DNA of 64,000 bases from assembly GCA_963817635.1 (NCBI GenBank), contig CAWFPR010000011.1, forward strand, positions 1-64,000, written 5' to 3'. The notes under the pieces are model-generated. The model was not told where the DNA came from and did no database searches. It saw only the letters and a list, made by a program, of their open reading frames with translations. Shown in pieces: positions 7,428 through 15,834 of the stretch. Numbering within the stretch: the first letter of the stretch is position 1; every line of letters begins with the position of its first letter. The DNA is from CAWFPR01 sp963817635. Its GTDB lineage: Bacteria; Acidobacteriota; Vicinamibacteria; Vicinamibacterales; 2-12-FULL-66-21. Made by a program: the position numbers and the translations under genes.

Positions 7428-8950
7428 GTCTTCGTTTAGCGGGTCGAGCCACGAATCGGGCCGAATCGATCTCCCACCGACCCCTTTGATCCCCAAAATC
7501 GTACCTGAACAATTTTGACGAATCTGGCATAACGGTCGCGTGCCGAGTGAGCGGGACCGCGATGAGCGCGATGAGCTGATTGATCGTCAGCAGCAGGAGA
7601 TCACGCGGCTGCGTGACGAGCTGGCGCGAGCCGAGCAGCAGCGGCGCGAGGTCGAGCGGGAACGGGATCGCGTGCAGCGGCAGAACGACCGTCTCAAAGA
7701 GCAATTGGACGCGGCGCGTCGGGCCGGCTTTCGACAAGCCGCACCGTTTGCGAAGGCACATCCGCAGGGGCACGGGGGCCGTCCCGGCCGGCGCGCCGGG
7801 GCGGCGTATGGCCGCCGCAGTCGGCGGCCGCGGCCCCGCCGCGTCGATGCGACCTACACGGCCCCGCTCCCCGACGCGTGCCCCGGGACCGTTGGTGCGC
7901 CGCTTCGAGATCGAGATTGGCTGGTGCCGCCGCTGTGGCCGACGGGTGCAAGGTCGTCACCCCTTGCAGACGTCGGACGCCTTGGGCGCGGCCAACGTAC
8001 ATCTGGGGCCGGGTGCGGTCAGCTTCGTGGTCCTGATGCACACGCACTTCGGCGTTGCCGCTCGCCAAGATCGCCACGGTGCTGCGCGAGCGGTTCGGTC
8101 TGCGCGTCACGGCCGGCGGACTCGTGCACGTGCTGCATCGCGCCGCTCGGTACGCGGCGCCCCGAGCTACGCCGCCCTGTGCGATCACGTCCGCGGAAGC
8201 CCGATGGTGACTCCCGACGAAACCGGATGGCGCGTCGGCGCGGTGCTGCACTGGCTCTGGGTGTTCGCGACGCCCGACACCACGGTCTACCCGATTCGCC
8301 CGGGCCGCAGCTTCGACGATGCCGTCACGATTCTGCATCCCGACTTCGGCGGCGTGGTGGTCCGGGACGGCTGGGCGCCATACCGCCAGTACGTCCGGGC
8401 CTTCCATCAGACGTGTCTCGATCATCTGATCCGTCGATGCCGGACGCTGCGTCAGGATCATCCGCGCAGTCCCTGGGCCGCGGAGGTCGAGCAGGTGTTG
8501 CGCGAGGGCTTGGCGCTGCGGGACCGCCGCGACGCGCACGCCATCTCGGCGCACGGCGTCGCGGTCGCGCGCGGGCACCTTGAGACCCGGCTGAACGCGC
8601 TGATCGACGGCGTGCCGACAGGACCGGCCGCCCAGCGGCTGGCGGCCCATCTCGCGATCGAGTTCCCTGCCGTCTTCACATTTCTCTGGGAGCCGGGCCT
8701 TGACGCCACGAACTGGCGCGCGGAGCAGGCCATTCGTCCGGCGGTGGTCACCAGGAAGGTCGCGGGCGGGTATCGCACCCGCCGCGGGGCTGACACGCAG
8801 GAAGTGCTCGCCAGTGTCGTGCAGACCGTGCGTCAGCGCGGTCTCGAGCTGACGGAGGTTCTCACCACGATCCTTCAAGCACGGGAACCGATCAGCCCGA
8901 CGGCGCTCAAGACTCGGCCCGCGCAGTAGAATCACGCGCTAAACGAAGAC
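7428..8950 (+). mobile_element. IS66-family element copy 2, decayed (1523 bp)
   Basis: The ends are 17-bp inverted repeats with one mismatch (7428-7444 and 8934-8950, GTCTTCGTTTAGCG then GT). The duplication CGGAAATG lies at 7420-7427 and 8951-8958. The element sits inside a DDE integrase gene. Its ends share the TTAGCGGG core with copy 1, and the sequence before its transposase resembles that of copy 1. It is a distinct relative, not a duplicate. The transposase is broken, so the element could move only with help. Confidence 0.88.
7540..8929 (+). pseudogene. tnpC: IS66-family transposase, degraded
   Basis: A coiled-coil N-terminus (7540 to about 7885) ends at LPDACP. The frame then changes and about 20 codons are missing, including the second half of the first CxxC zinc-finger pair. 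A second frame carries CRRCGRRVQGRHP. A third, short frame (about 8055-8155) carries LPLAKIATVLRERFGLRV. The second frame then resumes with VTPDETGW, VRDGWAPYRQ and DATNWRAEQAIRP. At least three lesions are needed to explain it, and the internal deletion shows real decay. Confidence 0.85.
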
Positions 8951-9849
8951 CGGAAATGTTCCTCATGGAGCGGGATCAGCCAATCCAGACACTCTCGGCG
9001 CATCGTTCCGATCAGTCGCTCGCAGAACGCGTTAGCCTGCGGTTTCCGCACAGGGGTCCTGAGCACATGCCGGCCCATCGACGCGATCGCCCGGTCGACA
9101 GTCGCCACGTAAATGCTGTCCCGATCGTGGAGGACGAACCTGTGGGACGTCTTGGGGGCAATGACCGCGCGAAACTGCTGGATCGTCCACTCCGCCGTGG
9201 GATGCTCGGTCACGTTCCAGTGGAGGATCCGACGCGTGCCGACATCGAGGACGACGAAGACATAGAGGGTGCGGAACCGGACGGTCACCGTCGTGAAGAA
9301 GTCACCAGCGAGGACCGCGTGCGCGTGATTCCGCACAAACGTCGCCCACCGCTGGGACCGCTGCCCGCCGCGCCGGGGCCCCAGGGTCCGGAGATACCGT
9401 CCGACCGTGCGCGGGGACACCGTCAGCCCAAGTTTCAGGCGCAGTTCGTGCGCAATTCGCTCCTCACCCCATGTCGGATTCTCCTGGGCTATGCGTACGA
9501 TGAGTCGTTGCAAGTCCCTCGGAATCGGTGGCCGTCCTGGCCGCGACTTCCACCGCCAGAAGAGCCGCCAGCCCTGAAGATGCCACCGGATGAGCGTGTC
9601 GGGCTTGACCACAGTGAGGATCGAGCGCCAGTCCAACAGACCTGAGAGCCGCACGAGGATGACTCGCGTCGCCGGATCCGGCCGCCTCGGCTTGACGCGG
9701 TGCTCTTGTAGAGGGCCATCCTGCTTCCGGAGAAACAAGTTGTCCGCCGCCAGCTGCGCTCGAGGCGTCAGCGCGAGGCGGGCAAGCGTGACGACGGCGC
9801 ACGGGAAGCGACAGGTGTCTGAAGGCGATGAACGACGACGGCGCGGCAT
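8951..9849 (-). pseudogene. DDE integrase-type transposase, N-terminal and catalytic part
   Basis: Begins at the ATG at 9849 (MPRRRRSS); the frame is open further upstream but without resemblance to the family. The order is a helix-turn-helix segment (RAQLAADNLFLRKQ), a second HTH with NPTWGEERIAHELRLKLG, and then an rve-type core. The core shows AGDFF, HDRDS and NAFCERLIGTMRRE, the expected D, D and E residues. IS66 copy 2 interrupts the gene after HEEHF; the rest is at 7218-7419. Terminal repeats of this parent element were not found. Confidence 0.8.
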
Positions 9850-10158
9850 GGTCTCAGTATGCGTCCGCCGCGACTTGATCAACGTGCCCGCCAACGGACA
9901 CCGGCCGAGCGCCGTTTTGAAGGCCTGGCGTAGTATTTGCGGAGCACAGGACGCGGGCTCATGCGAGTAAAGCGAGCCATCAGTTGCTGGCATACTTGTC
10001 GACGGGGAAAACCGCTGCCTTCTGGTCAGCCTCGGGGCAACGGTTCACGAGACAGCTGCACAGCGGATGTACCTCATTAGCGACACGACATAGTCACTGC
10101 GGTTCGATCTACGGAGTGGGGTGGCGATTTCAGTCGTGTAGAATCAACGACTTGGAGT
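9850..10158. other. gap between integrase remnant and tRNA-Ala
   Basis: This 309-bp stretch must contain the upstream end of the integrase element, but no inverted repeat pairing with the sequence near 7200 was recognised. The open frame running from here into the tRNA is antisense tRNA, not a gene. Nothing else is supported. Confidence 0.4.
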
Positions 10159-10234
10159 TGGTGGACCTGACCGGGATCGAACCGGTGACCTCCTGAATGC
10201 CATTCAGGCGCGCTCCCAACTGCGCTACAGGCCC
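10159..10234 (-). tRNA. tRNA-Ala (anticodon GGC)
   Basis: A 76-nt tRNA on the minus strand with acceptor stem GGGCCTG/CAGGTCC and a D-arm containing AGTTGGGAGC. The anticodon stem CCTGA/TCAGG encloses a loop with GGC at positions 34-36. The T-arm has GGTTCGATCCC, and CCA is encoded at the 3' end. It marks the edge of the insertion-sequence cluster. No duplicated 3' tRNA fragment was seen in the window. Confidence 0.96.
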
Positions 10235-10362
10235 ATCGTGGTGAGGGCGAACCCTTATTGTAACCCAGCCGGCGGCCCCCTACGCAACGCCAACGCGGGT
10301 GCGAGCGCTTCGAGGCCTGAACGACAGTGCCATGGGGTGGCTGTACGCCTGAACCGGCCGCC

Positions 10363-11835
10363 TCAGTTCGGGTCGTGAACCGGCAGCGACACGATGAACT
10401 CGGCTCCCGCGCCGGGTCCGGCGCTCCTGGCCTCGATACTGCCGCCGTGCTGCTCGACGAGTTTCCGCGCCACGGCCAGGCCGATCCCGAATCCCCGGTG
10501 ATCGCTGACGGCGGTGCCGCGCGAGAAAAGATCGAAGATGCGACCGAGCGCCTCGGGCGGAATGCCGATGCCGCTGTCGCGCACGCCGATCGTGGCGCGG
10601 CCCGGCGCTCGTTCCACGGCCACGCGGATGGTGCCTCCCGCCGGCGTGTACTTCCCGGCGTTCGACAGCAGGTTGACGAGCACCTGCTGGATTCGCGCCG
10701 CATCCGCTCGAACGATGACGGGTGTGTCGGGAAGGGACGTCTCGAGACGATGATGCGGCTCCTCGAGCGCCGGAGCCGCGGTGTCGAGCGCGTCCTGGAC
10801 GATCTGGCGGAGGTCCACGTCGGCCAGCTCCAGCGCGATGTCGCCGCGCACGATCCGCGACGCTTCCAGCAGGTCGTCCACCACGCGCGACATCTGGCGC
10901 AGCTGCCGCTCGAGCACGGCAGAGGCCCGCTCGTCCGTCGCGCCGTCGCGCCGCGCCCGCATCACGCCGAGCGCAGCCAGCGCCGCGTTGATCGGCTGTC
11001 GAAGCTCGTGGGCGACGCTGGCCAGGAACGCGTCCTTCACCTTCATCGCCTCGCGGACGTGCGCGACCGCCTCCTTCATCTCGGTGATGTCCGGGCTGCT
11101 GCCCACGTAGCCGGTGACGCGACCGTCCGGCGCCAGGCGCGGCGCCGCATACGAGGCAACCCAGCGCCACTGGCCATCGTGCCGCCGTACGCGCACGTCC
11201 GCATGGAACGGCAGCCCGTCGCGAAGGCAGCTGTAGAACCTCTCGGCGTACGACGGGGCCTCGTCCGGGTGCAGGAGCGGGCGCCATCCATCTGGTCCGC
11301 GCAGATCCTCTTCCCGCAGGGCGAAGAACGCGCGGTACGCCTGGTTCACGAATTCGATGTTCCCCTGCGCGTCGGTGACCCAGATCATGACCGGGGAGGT
11401 GTCGGCGATCTCGCGGAAGCGCGATTCGGACAGGCGAAGGGCCGTTTCCACCGATTTTCTCGCCGTGACGTCTTCGCCAATGCCGATCGTCAGCGAACCT
11501 CCGCCCGGCGCCGAGACGGGAAAACAGCGCCACTCGATGAGCACGTCCTCTCCTGAGGCGGTGCGCCACGAGCACTCGTGCGGGAGCGCGAGTGCGGCCG
11601 GAGAACCCTCGCGAAGGCTTCGGGCGACGGCCTCACGATCGGCCGGCGCGACGAGCGTCTCGACGAATGGACGTTCCAGCACATCCGCCCGCCGATACCC
11701 GGTCAGCGCCTCGCAGGCCGGGTTGAACACCTCGATCCGGCCGTCGGCGTCGGCTGCCGTGACCAGAAGCGGGCTGCTGTCGAGCAGCGCCTGGAGCAGC
11801 TGTTCAGTGCGCCGCCCCCGCACCATCGATCGCAC
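10363..11835 (-). CDS. PAS-PAS sensor histidine kinase
   Basis: A 490-residue soluble kinase with no membrane segment. Two PAS domains (about 12-125 and 138-258) precede a HisKA dimerisation helix with the phosphoacceptor His near 276 in SVAHELRQP. A HATPase domain follows with the N box (VNLLSNAGKYTP), G1 (VRDSGIGIPPEALG) and G2 (HRGFGIGLAVARKLVEQHGG). The start overlaps the end of the receiver gene upstream by 32 bases, so the two are translationally coupled and probably act together. PAS domains suggest cytoplasmic sensing of redox state, a small molecule or light; the signal is not identifiable. Confidence 0.92.
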   Translation of the reverse strand: MRSMVRGRRTEQLLQALLDSSPLLVTAADADGRIEVFNPACEALTGYRRADVLERPFVETLVAPADREAVARSLREGSPAALALPHECSWRTASGEDVLIEWRCFPVSAPGGGSLTIGIGEDVTARKSVETALRLSESRFREIADTSPVMIWVTDAQGNIEFVNQAYRAFFALREEDLRGPDGWRPLLHPDEAPSYAERFYSCLRDGLPFHADVRVRRHDGQWRWVASYAAPRLAPDGRVTGYVGSSPDITEMKEAVAHVREAMKVKDAFLASVAHELRQPINAALAALGVMRARRDGATDERASAVLERQLRQMSRVVDDLLEASRIVRGDIALELADVDLRQIVQDALDTAAPALEEPHHRLETSLPDTPVIVRADAARIQQVLVNLLSNAGKYTPAGGTIRVAVERAPGRATIGVRDSGIGIPPEALGRIFDLFSRGTAVSDHRGFGIGLAVARKLVEQHGGSIEARSAGPGAGAEFIVSLPVHDPN

Positions 11836-12235
11836 GATCGCCGACGAGCTCCGCGGGATCGGCCGGATCGATCACCGAGGCATCCGCCCCGCTGTCGAGC
11901 CTCCTCACGCGATGTTCGGCGTCGGTGAAGGCGGCCGATATCTGAATGACACGGGTCTGATCGACCGCCAGGTGCGCCTTGATCCGCCGCGTCAGCGTGT
12001 AGCCATCGCCATCGGGCAGGACGATATCGGTGAGGACCACGTCGGGCCGCGTCTGGAGCAGCGCTTCCCACGCCGAGCTCGCGCCGATCGCGTCGATGAC
12101 CCTGAAGCCAGCAGACTCCAGAATGCGGCGCCGCAGGACGCGCGCCGCGGCGCTGCCCTGGACGAGCAGGACCGTCCCTGCGTCGGCGCGAGGCGATGCA
12201 GGGGCGGGTTGCCGATCGTTGAAGGCGTCCGGCAT
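11804..12235 (-). CDS. stand-alone receiver domain protein, degenerate
   Basis: A 143-residue single receiver domain with no output domain. The phosphoacceptor Asp is present near residue 70 in VVLTDIVLPDGDG. The paired acidic residues that bind magnesium are replaced (VLLVQGS instead of VLLVDD). The conserved Lys is also lost (GADASVIDPADP instead of a KP motif). It may therefore be phosphorylated poorly or act as a phosphorylation-independent partner of the kinase whose gene it overlaps. The first 20 residues are a Pro/Ala-rich extension. Confidence 0.85.
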   Translation of the reverse strand: MPDAFNDRQPAPASPRADAGTVLLVQGSAAARVLRRRILESAGFRVIDAIGASSAWEALLQTRPDVVLTDIVLPDGDGYTLTRRIKAHLAVDQTRVIQISAAFTDAEHRVRRLDSGADASVIDPADPAELVGDRAIDGAGAAH

Positions 12236-12465
12236 TCGACGTCCACACTTTCGGGGCCGGCGTGCCGCGCCGGCATTGGATCAGCTTGGAGTTCCGACTC
12301 CGAGTATACCGGAGGCTGTCGGGCTGGCGCGCAGATACCGGCACCGGAGATCCGGCAGTCGCGGCACCGGTCCGGCATCGCGGGACCTAGGGTGCTGGAA
12401 ACGGCCGAAAGGGAGGGTGGACGGCCTGCGCCGGACCTTGCATCCGCCGTCGGGCGGAGGCGGTC

Positions 12466-12690
12466 ATGGCTACTGAATCGCTCTGGTGCCTCGTCCGTGG
12501 AACCGTCGTGGAACGTGTCCTCGACGACGAGGGACGCGTCAGGCTGGTGATTTGTCCGGAGTACGACGGCCGCGCGGCCACGTGCCACCTGAAAGGGGGC
12601 GTTCTGAACAACGACGCCCAGCTGCAGTTCGTCGAGCACGTGCCCGACCATCCACTCGACCACCCGGCCGGGCGCTGCATCCTGCGCTGA
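12466..12690 (+). CDS. small hypothetical protein
   Basis: A 74-residue protein starting at an ATG with a good ribosome site (GGAGG about 7 bases upstream). It contains three cysteines (WCLV, VICPEYDG, ATCHLKGG) and a histidine-rich stretch near the end (VEHVPDHPLDHP), so a metal site is possible. No family was recognised. It is divergent from the kinase genes across a 230-bp region and lies upstream of the larE operator region. Confidence 0.45.
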   Translation: MATESLWCLVRGTVVERVLDDEGRVRLVICPEYDGRAATCHLKGGVLNNDAQLQFVEHVPDHPLDHPAGRCILR

Positions 12691-12814
12691 TAACGGGGCG
12701 CGTCATCAGCGCACAGCCCCGGTGAGGGCCGGTCAGGCCCAACGCCGGGCTGCCGCTGTCGACCCCGGAGTGCCTCGGGCTGCCCGGCCTGTCGTCTGTC
12801 AGGCCGGAGTGGGT

Positions 12815-12836
12815 GCTACGGTACCGTCACCGTTAC
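12815..12836 (-). promoter_or_regulatory. 22-bp GTAAC/GTTAC operator-like site (larE promoter region)
   Basis: On the minus strand it reads GTAACGGTG, two bases, then GGTACCGTAGC. It matches the five other sites of this motif, with one change in the last half-site. It lies 69 bp upstream of the 21-codon reading frame at 12905 and 151 bp upstream of larE. Confidence 0.55.
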
Positions 12837-12904
12837 GTCAATCGATTCTCGACAGGGCCACGCTATCGTACGTGGATGGCCTGCTGCCGAAAGGAAGATC
12901 GGCG

Positions 12905-12970
12905 ATGAAACAGTGTCAACGCGGTGGATCCCGACCGCAAGCGGGCCGCGTCATGATGGTTGAGAAGTGA
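12905..12970 (+). CDS. possible 21-residue leader peptide upstream of larE
   Basis: A short frame, ATG to TGA, with a strong ribosome site (AAGGAAG, 7 bases before the ATG). It ends 16 bases before the larE ATG. The peptide is basic and begins MKQCQRGG. It could be a translated leader coupled to larE or chance; length and codon content do not decide. Confidence 0.25.
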   Translation: MKQCQRGGSRPQAGRVMMVEK

Positions 12971-12986
12971 ACGGGGAGCCGATCGC

Positions 12987-13796
12987 ATGCAGGCTGTGAC
13001 CGCTCGGATTGATGCCCTGGAGGCGCTGATTGCCGGATGCGGCCGCGCCGCCGTCGCCTTCTCCGGCGGCGTCGATTCGACCCTGGTGGCCTACGTGTCG
13101 AACCGTATGCTCGGCGCCCGCGCGCTCATCGTCCTGGCCCGGACCGAGACGATCGTGGAGGAGGACGTCGCGCTGGCCCGCCAGATCGCGGATCGCCACC
13201 ACTTCAACTACATGGAGGTGGCCTACAGCGAACTGGCGATCGAGCAGTATGCGGCCAACCCGCTCAACCGGTGCTATTTCTGCAAGAGCGCCCTGTTCGA
13301 GCGCCTCACGGCGATCGCCCGCGATCGCGACATTCCGGTCGTCTTCGACGGGGCGAACGTGGATGACGAGGGAGACTACCGGCCCGGGCGCCAGGCGGCC
13401 CGCGAGGGCGGCGTCAGGTCACCGCTGATTGAGGCCGGGTTCACGAAGGCCGACGTCCGGGAGGCGGCCAGGCTGCTGGGCCTGCCGAACCACGACAAGC
13501 CGGCGGCTCCCTGCCTGTCGTCGCGCATTCCTTACGGCACGTCGATCGATGCCGCCTCGCTGGTGAGGATCGCCCGCGCAGAGCGGGCAGTCCGCGCGTG
13601 TGGATTCGTCAACGTCCGCGTGCGGCACCGGGACAGGCTCGCGAGCGTGGAAGTCGATCGGGAGGACGTCGAGCGGCTCCACGTCCTGTTCGGCGACATC
13701 GAGCGTCAGCTGAAAGAGCTGGGCTACGAGCAGGTTGTGATCGATGACGAGGGCTTCCGCTCGGGAAAACTGAACCGCGGCATCCCGCTGGCCTGA
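12987..13796 (+). CDS. larE: LarE, sulfur transferase for nickel-pincer cofactor synthesis
   Basis: A 269-residue PP-loop enzyme that adenylates and thiolates the nicotinate-derived precursor in synthesis of the nickel-pincer nucleotide used by LarA-type racemases. The ATP loop SGGVDS is at 26-31. Cys176 in APCLSSR corresponds to the sulfur-donating Cys of the Lactobacillus enzyme. A second pair, C96 and C99 in NRCYFCK, gives the three-cysteine arrangement of LarE proteins that carry an iron-sulfur cluster and may not sacrifice their own sulfur. The ATG at 12987 is chosen over a TTG at 12960 because GGGGAG lies before it. It is convergent with the larB operon. Confidence 0.9.
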   Translation: MQAVTARIDALEALIAGCGRAAVAFSGGVDSTLVAYVSNRMLGARALIVLARTETIVEEDVALARQIADRHHFNYMEVAYSELAIEQYAANPLNRCYFCKSALFERLTAIARDRDIPVVFDGANVDDEGDYRPGRQAAREGGVRSPLIEAGFTKADVREAARLLGLPNHDKPAAPCLSSRIPYGTSIDAASLVRIARAERAVRACGFVNVRVRHRDRLASVEVDREDVERLHVLFGDIERQLKELGYEQVVIDDEGFRSGKLNRGIPLA

Positions 13797-13861
13797 GAGG
13801 TCCCTGTCCGGCCGCCGGCGCCGGCTGACCGACGCGGCGCCTGGGAATCGGTAGGGAGGCG

Positions 13862-14782
13862 TCAGGAACAGGTCGGCGCGGTGGCGTCGATCGGGCCGAT
13901 CCGGTAGACCGTCCCCGGGAGCGCGCGGCCGAAGAACTCGCTGGCTTCCGAGGCCACCGCGATCAGCGATCCGAGTCCGACATCCTGCCGGCGGCCGGTC
14001 CGTTGCAGGAAATACACGAAATCTTCCGTGCAGAGGTTGCCGCCGGTGGCGGCGGTGAACGGGCATCCGCCGAGACCCGCGAACGCACTTTCGACGTGCG
14101 TGACGCCGGCGTCGAGCGCCGCGAGCGTGTTGGCCATCGCGAGTCCGTACGTGTCGTGGAAGTGACACGCGCACTCGACGCCCGAGCCGAGCGCAAAGAC
14201 CGCCCCATACAGGTCGCGCACCTGACCCGGGACGCCGTGCCCGGCCGTATCGCACAGGCTGATCATGCGAAGACCCGCATCCAGGTAGGTCCGTACGATT
14301 CCGAGTACGCGGGATTCGGGGATCGTTCCCTCCATCCCACAGCCGAAGGCCGACTGGATGGAGACCTGGACCGGTTTCCCGGCGGCGATCGCCCGCTTCG
14401 CCATCGGCACGATGCGGGCGATGGCTTCCTGGGTGCCCATGCCGGTGTTCTTCCGGCTGTGCGTGTCGCTCGCCGACACGCCCATGCAGATCTGTTCCAC
14501 CCCGCACGCCAGCGCGCGGTCCAGCCCCTTTTCGTTGAGGACGAGCCCCGACAGCGCCGGCCGGCTCGCCGCAGGCGTGGGCGTCAACTGCCGGAACAGC
14601 GCGTCGGTGTCGGCCATCTGGGGCATCTTGTCCGGGTGGACGAAGGAGCCCACCTGGATGATGTCGACGCGGGCGGCGATGAGCCGATCGAGCCAGGCGA
14701 GCTTGCGGGCCGTGGACACGACCCGCTTCTCGATCTGAAGCCCGTCGCGCATGCCGATTTCGTGGAGGACGATCCGTGCCAT
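13862..14782 (-). CDS. HMG-CoA lyase-like enzyme (HMGL family)
   Basis: A 306-residue DRE-TIM-like lyase. The start at 14782 gives the family N-terminus ARIVLHEIGMRDGLQIEK, where RDG supplies the conserved Arg-Asp. The metal-binding HFHD is present in CACHFHDTYG. The catalytic-cysteine loop LGGCPFTAATGGNLCTED matches the HMG-CoA lyase signature. Relatives cleave 3-hydroxy-3-methylglutaryl-CoA or similar 3-hydroxyacyl-CoA or hydroxy acids to an acetyl or pyruvyl unit and an aldehyde or keto acid. Substrate unknown. It lies 20 bases downstream of larB on the same strand, probably one operon. Confidence 0.88.
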   Translation of the reverse strand: MARIVLHEIGMRDGLQIEKRVVSTARKLAWLDRLIAARVDIIQVGSFVHPDKMPQMADTDALFRQLTPTPAASRPALSGLVLNEKGLDRALACGVEQICMGVSASDTHSRKNTGMGTQEAIARIVPMAKRAIAAGKPVQVSIQSAFGCGMEGTIPESRVLGIVRTYLDAGLRMISLCDTAGHGVPGQVRDLYGAVFALGSGVECACHFHDTYGLAMANTLAALDAGVTHVESAFAGLGGCPFTAATGGNLCTEDFVYFLQRTGRRQDVGLGSLIAVASEASEFFGRALPGTVYRIGPIDATAPTCS

Positions 14783-14802
14783 GAGTGCGTTGCTCCTCGC
14801 GG

Positions 14803-15581
14803 TCAATCGCGGCCGCCGCCCGTCTTGCGGACGACGAGGTGGAGAATCTTGAACGCGGCCGCCGCGGCGCCCACGCCGTTGTCGATATTGACGACCGTCA
14901 CGCCCGGCGCGCAACCCGTGAGCATGCCCAGCAGCGCCGTGAAGCCTCCGAGCGCGGCCCCGTAGCCGTTGCTCGTCGGAACGGCGATGATCGGCTGCGA
15001 ATACAGGCCGCCGAGCACGCTCGGCAGGGCACCTTCCATCCCGGCCACGGCGATGAGCACGTCGGAGCGCCGAATCACGGCGTCCTTCGCGAACAGCCTG
15101 TGAATGCCGGCCACGCCCACATCGTACAGCCGATGAGTCTCGACGCCCAGGCTCTCCAGAACGATCGCCGCTTCCTCGCACACCGGAATGTCCGTGGTGC
15201 CGGCCGAGATGATGGCCACGCTCGCACCGGCAACCCTGGCCAGCGGGCGCCCGATGCGGAACGACCGGGCCTCAGGTACGAAGTGCCCCCGGGGGAAGGA
15301 CTCTTCAAGGCCGGGAAGAACTCTGGCGGGCACCGTGTGCCGAGCGCCAGCCTGGTGTGTGCGTAGAGGCGACGGGCGATCGCCCGGATCTGGTCGAGCT
15401 CCTTGTGCTGGCAGAAAATGACCTCGGGAAAGGCGGTTCGCTCCGATCGTGACACGTCGACCTGCGCAATCCCCTCCACCGGTTCGGCCGGCGGAGTGGC
15501 GCGATACCCGGACAGATGGTGCTGTGAGGGCGGATCCTGACGGGCTTTGCCGCGCGCGCTTCGCCTCTTCATGGACGTCAT
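14803..15581 (-). CDS. larB: LarB, pyridinium-3,5-biscarboxylic acid mononucleotide synthase (frameshifted)
   Basis: First enzyme of nickel-pincer cofactor synthesis; it carboxylates and hydrolyses nicotinate adenine dinucleotide. The N-terminal part (15581 to about 15330) has FPEVIFCQHKELDQI. The C-terminal, PurE-like part has GTTDIPVCEEAA, YDVGVAGIHRL, AGMEGALPSVLGGL and VPTSNGYG. The two halves are in adjacent frames, and adding one G at CACGGTGCCC near 15330 fuses them into about 259 residues, the normal length. larA and larC are not in the window. The gene is upstream of the HMGL gene. Confidence 0.88.
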
Positions 15582-15738
15582 GATGTCATGAGCTCGTGCC
15601 AGCTGAGGTCAGCGCGACCGCATGGGCAGTGGAGTGCTGTCCGCTCCCGGCAGACGGTCGGCGGCTGACGGGCCCCAGGGCCGGACTTGCCGGGAGGATG
15701 CTCAAAAACTAGCACTCCGCGGCGACGGCCGACAGGGC

Positions 15739-15760
15739 GTTACCGTGGTGCTACCGTAAC
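15739..15760 (+). promoter_or_regulatory. 22-bp GTTAC/GTAAC operator-like site (aldehyde dehydrogenase operon)
   Basis: Reads GTTACCGTG, two bases, then GCTACCGTAAC, with GTTAC and GTAAC as inverted outer half-sites. It lies 74 bp upstream of the aldehyde dehydrogenase start and about 160 bp upstream of larB on the other strand, so it could serve either. Confidence 0.6.
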
Positions 15761-15834
15761 AGCTACCACTTCGTCCCGCGGATCGAGATAATTCCTTTGG
15801 ACCTTTCCAATTTTACAACCCACCGGGAGCAGAC

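Noticed and set aside
9984..10196. Open frame ending ...LELVDLTGIEPVTS
   Set aside because: This is antisense tRNA sequence; the LVDLTGIEPVTS ending is a well-known artefact of translating a tRNA 3' end.
12466..12690. Treating the 74-residue ORF as a known zinc protein
   Set aside because: Its cysteines are not spaced as a standard zinc ribbon, so no function was assigned.
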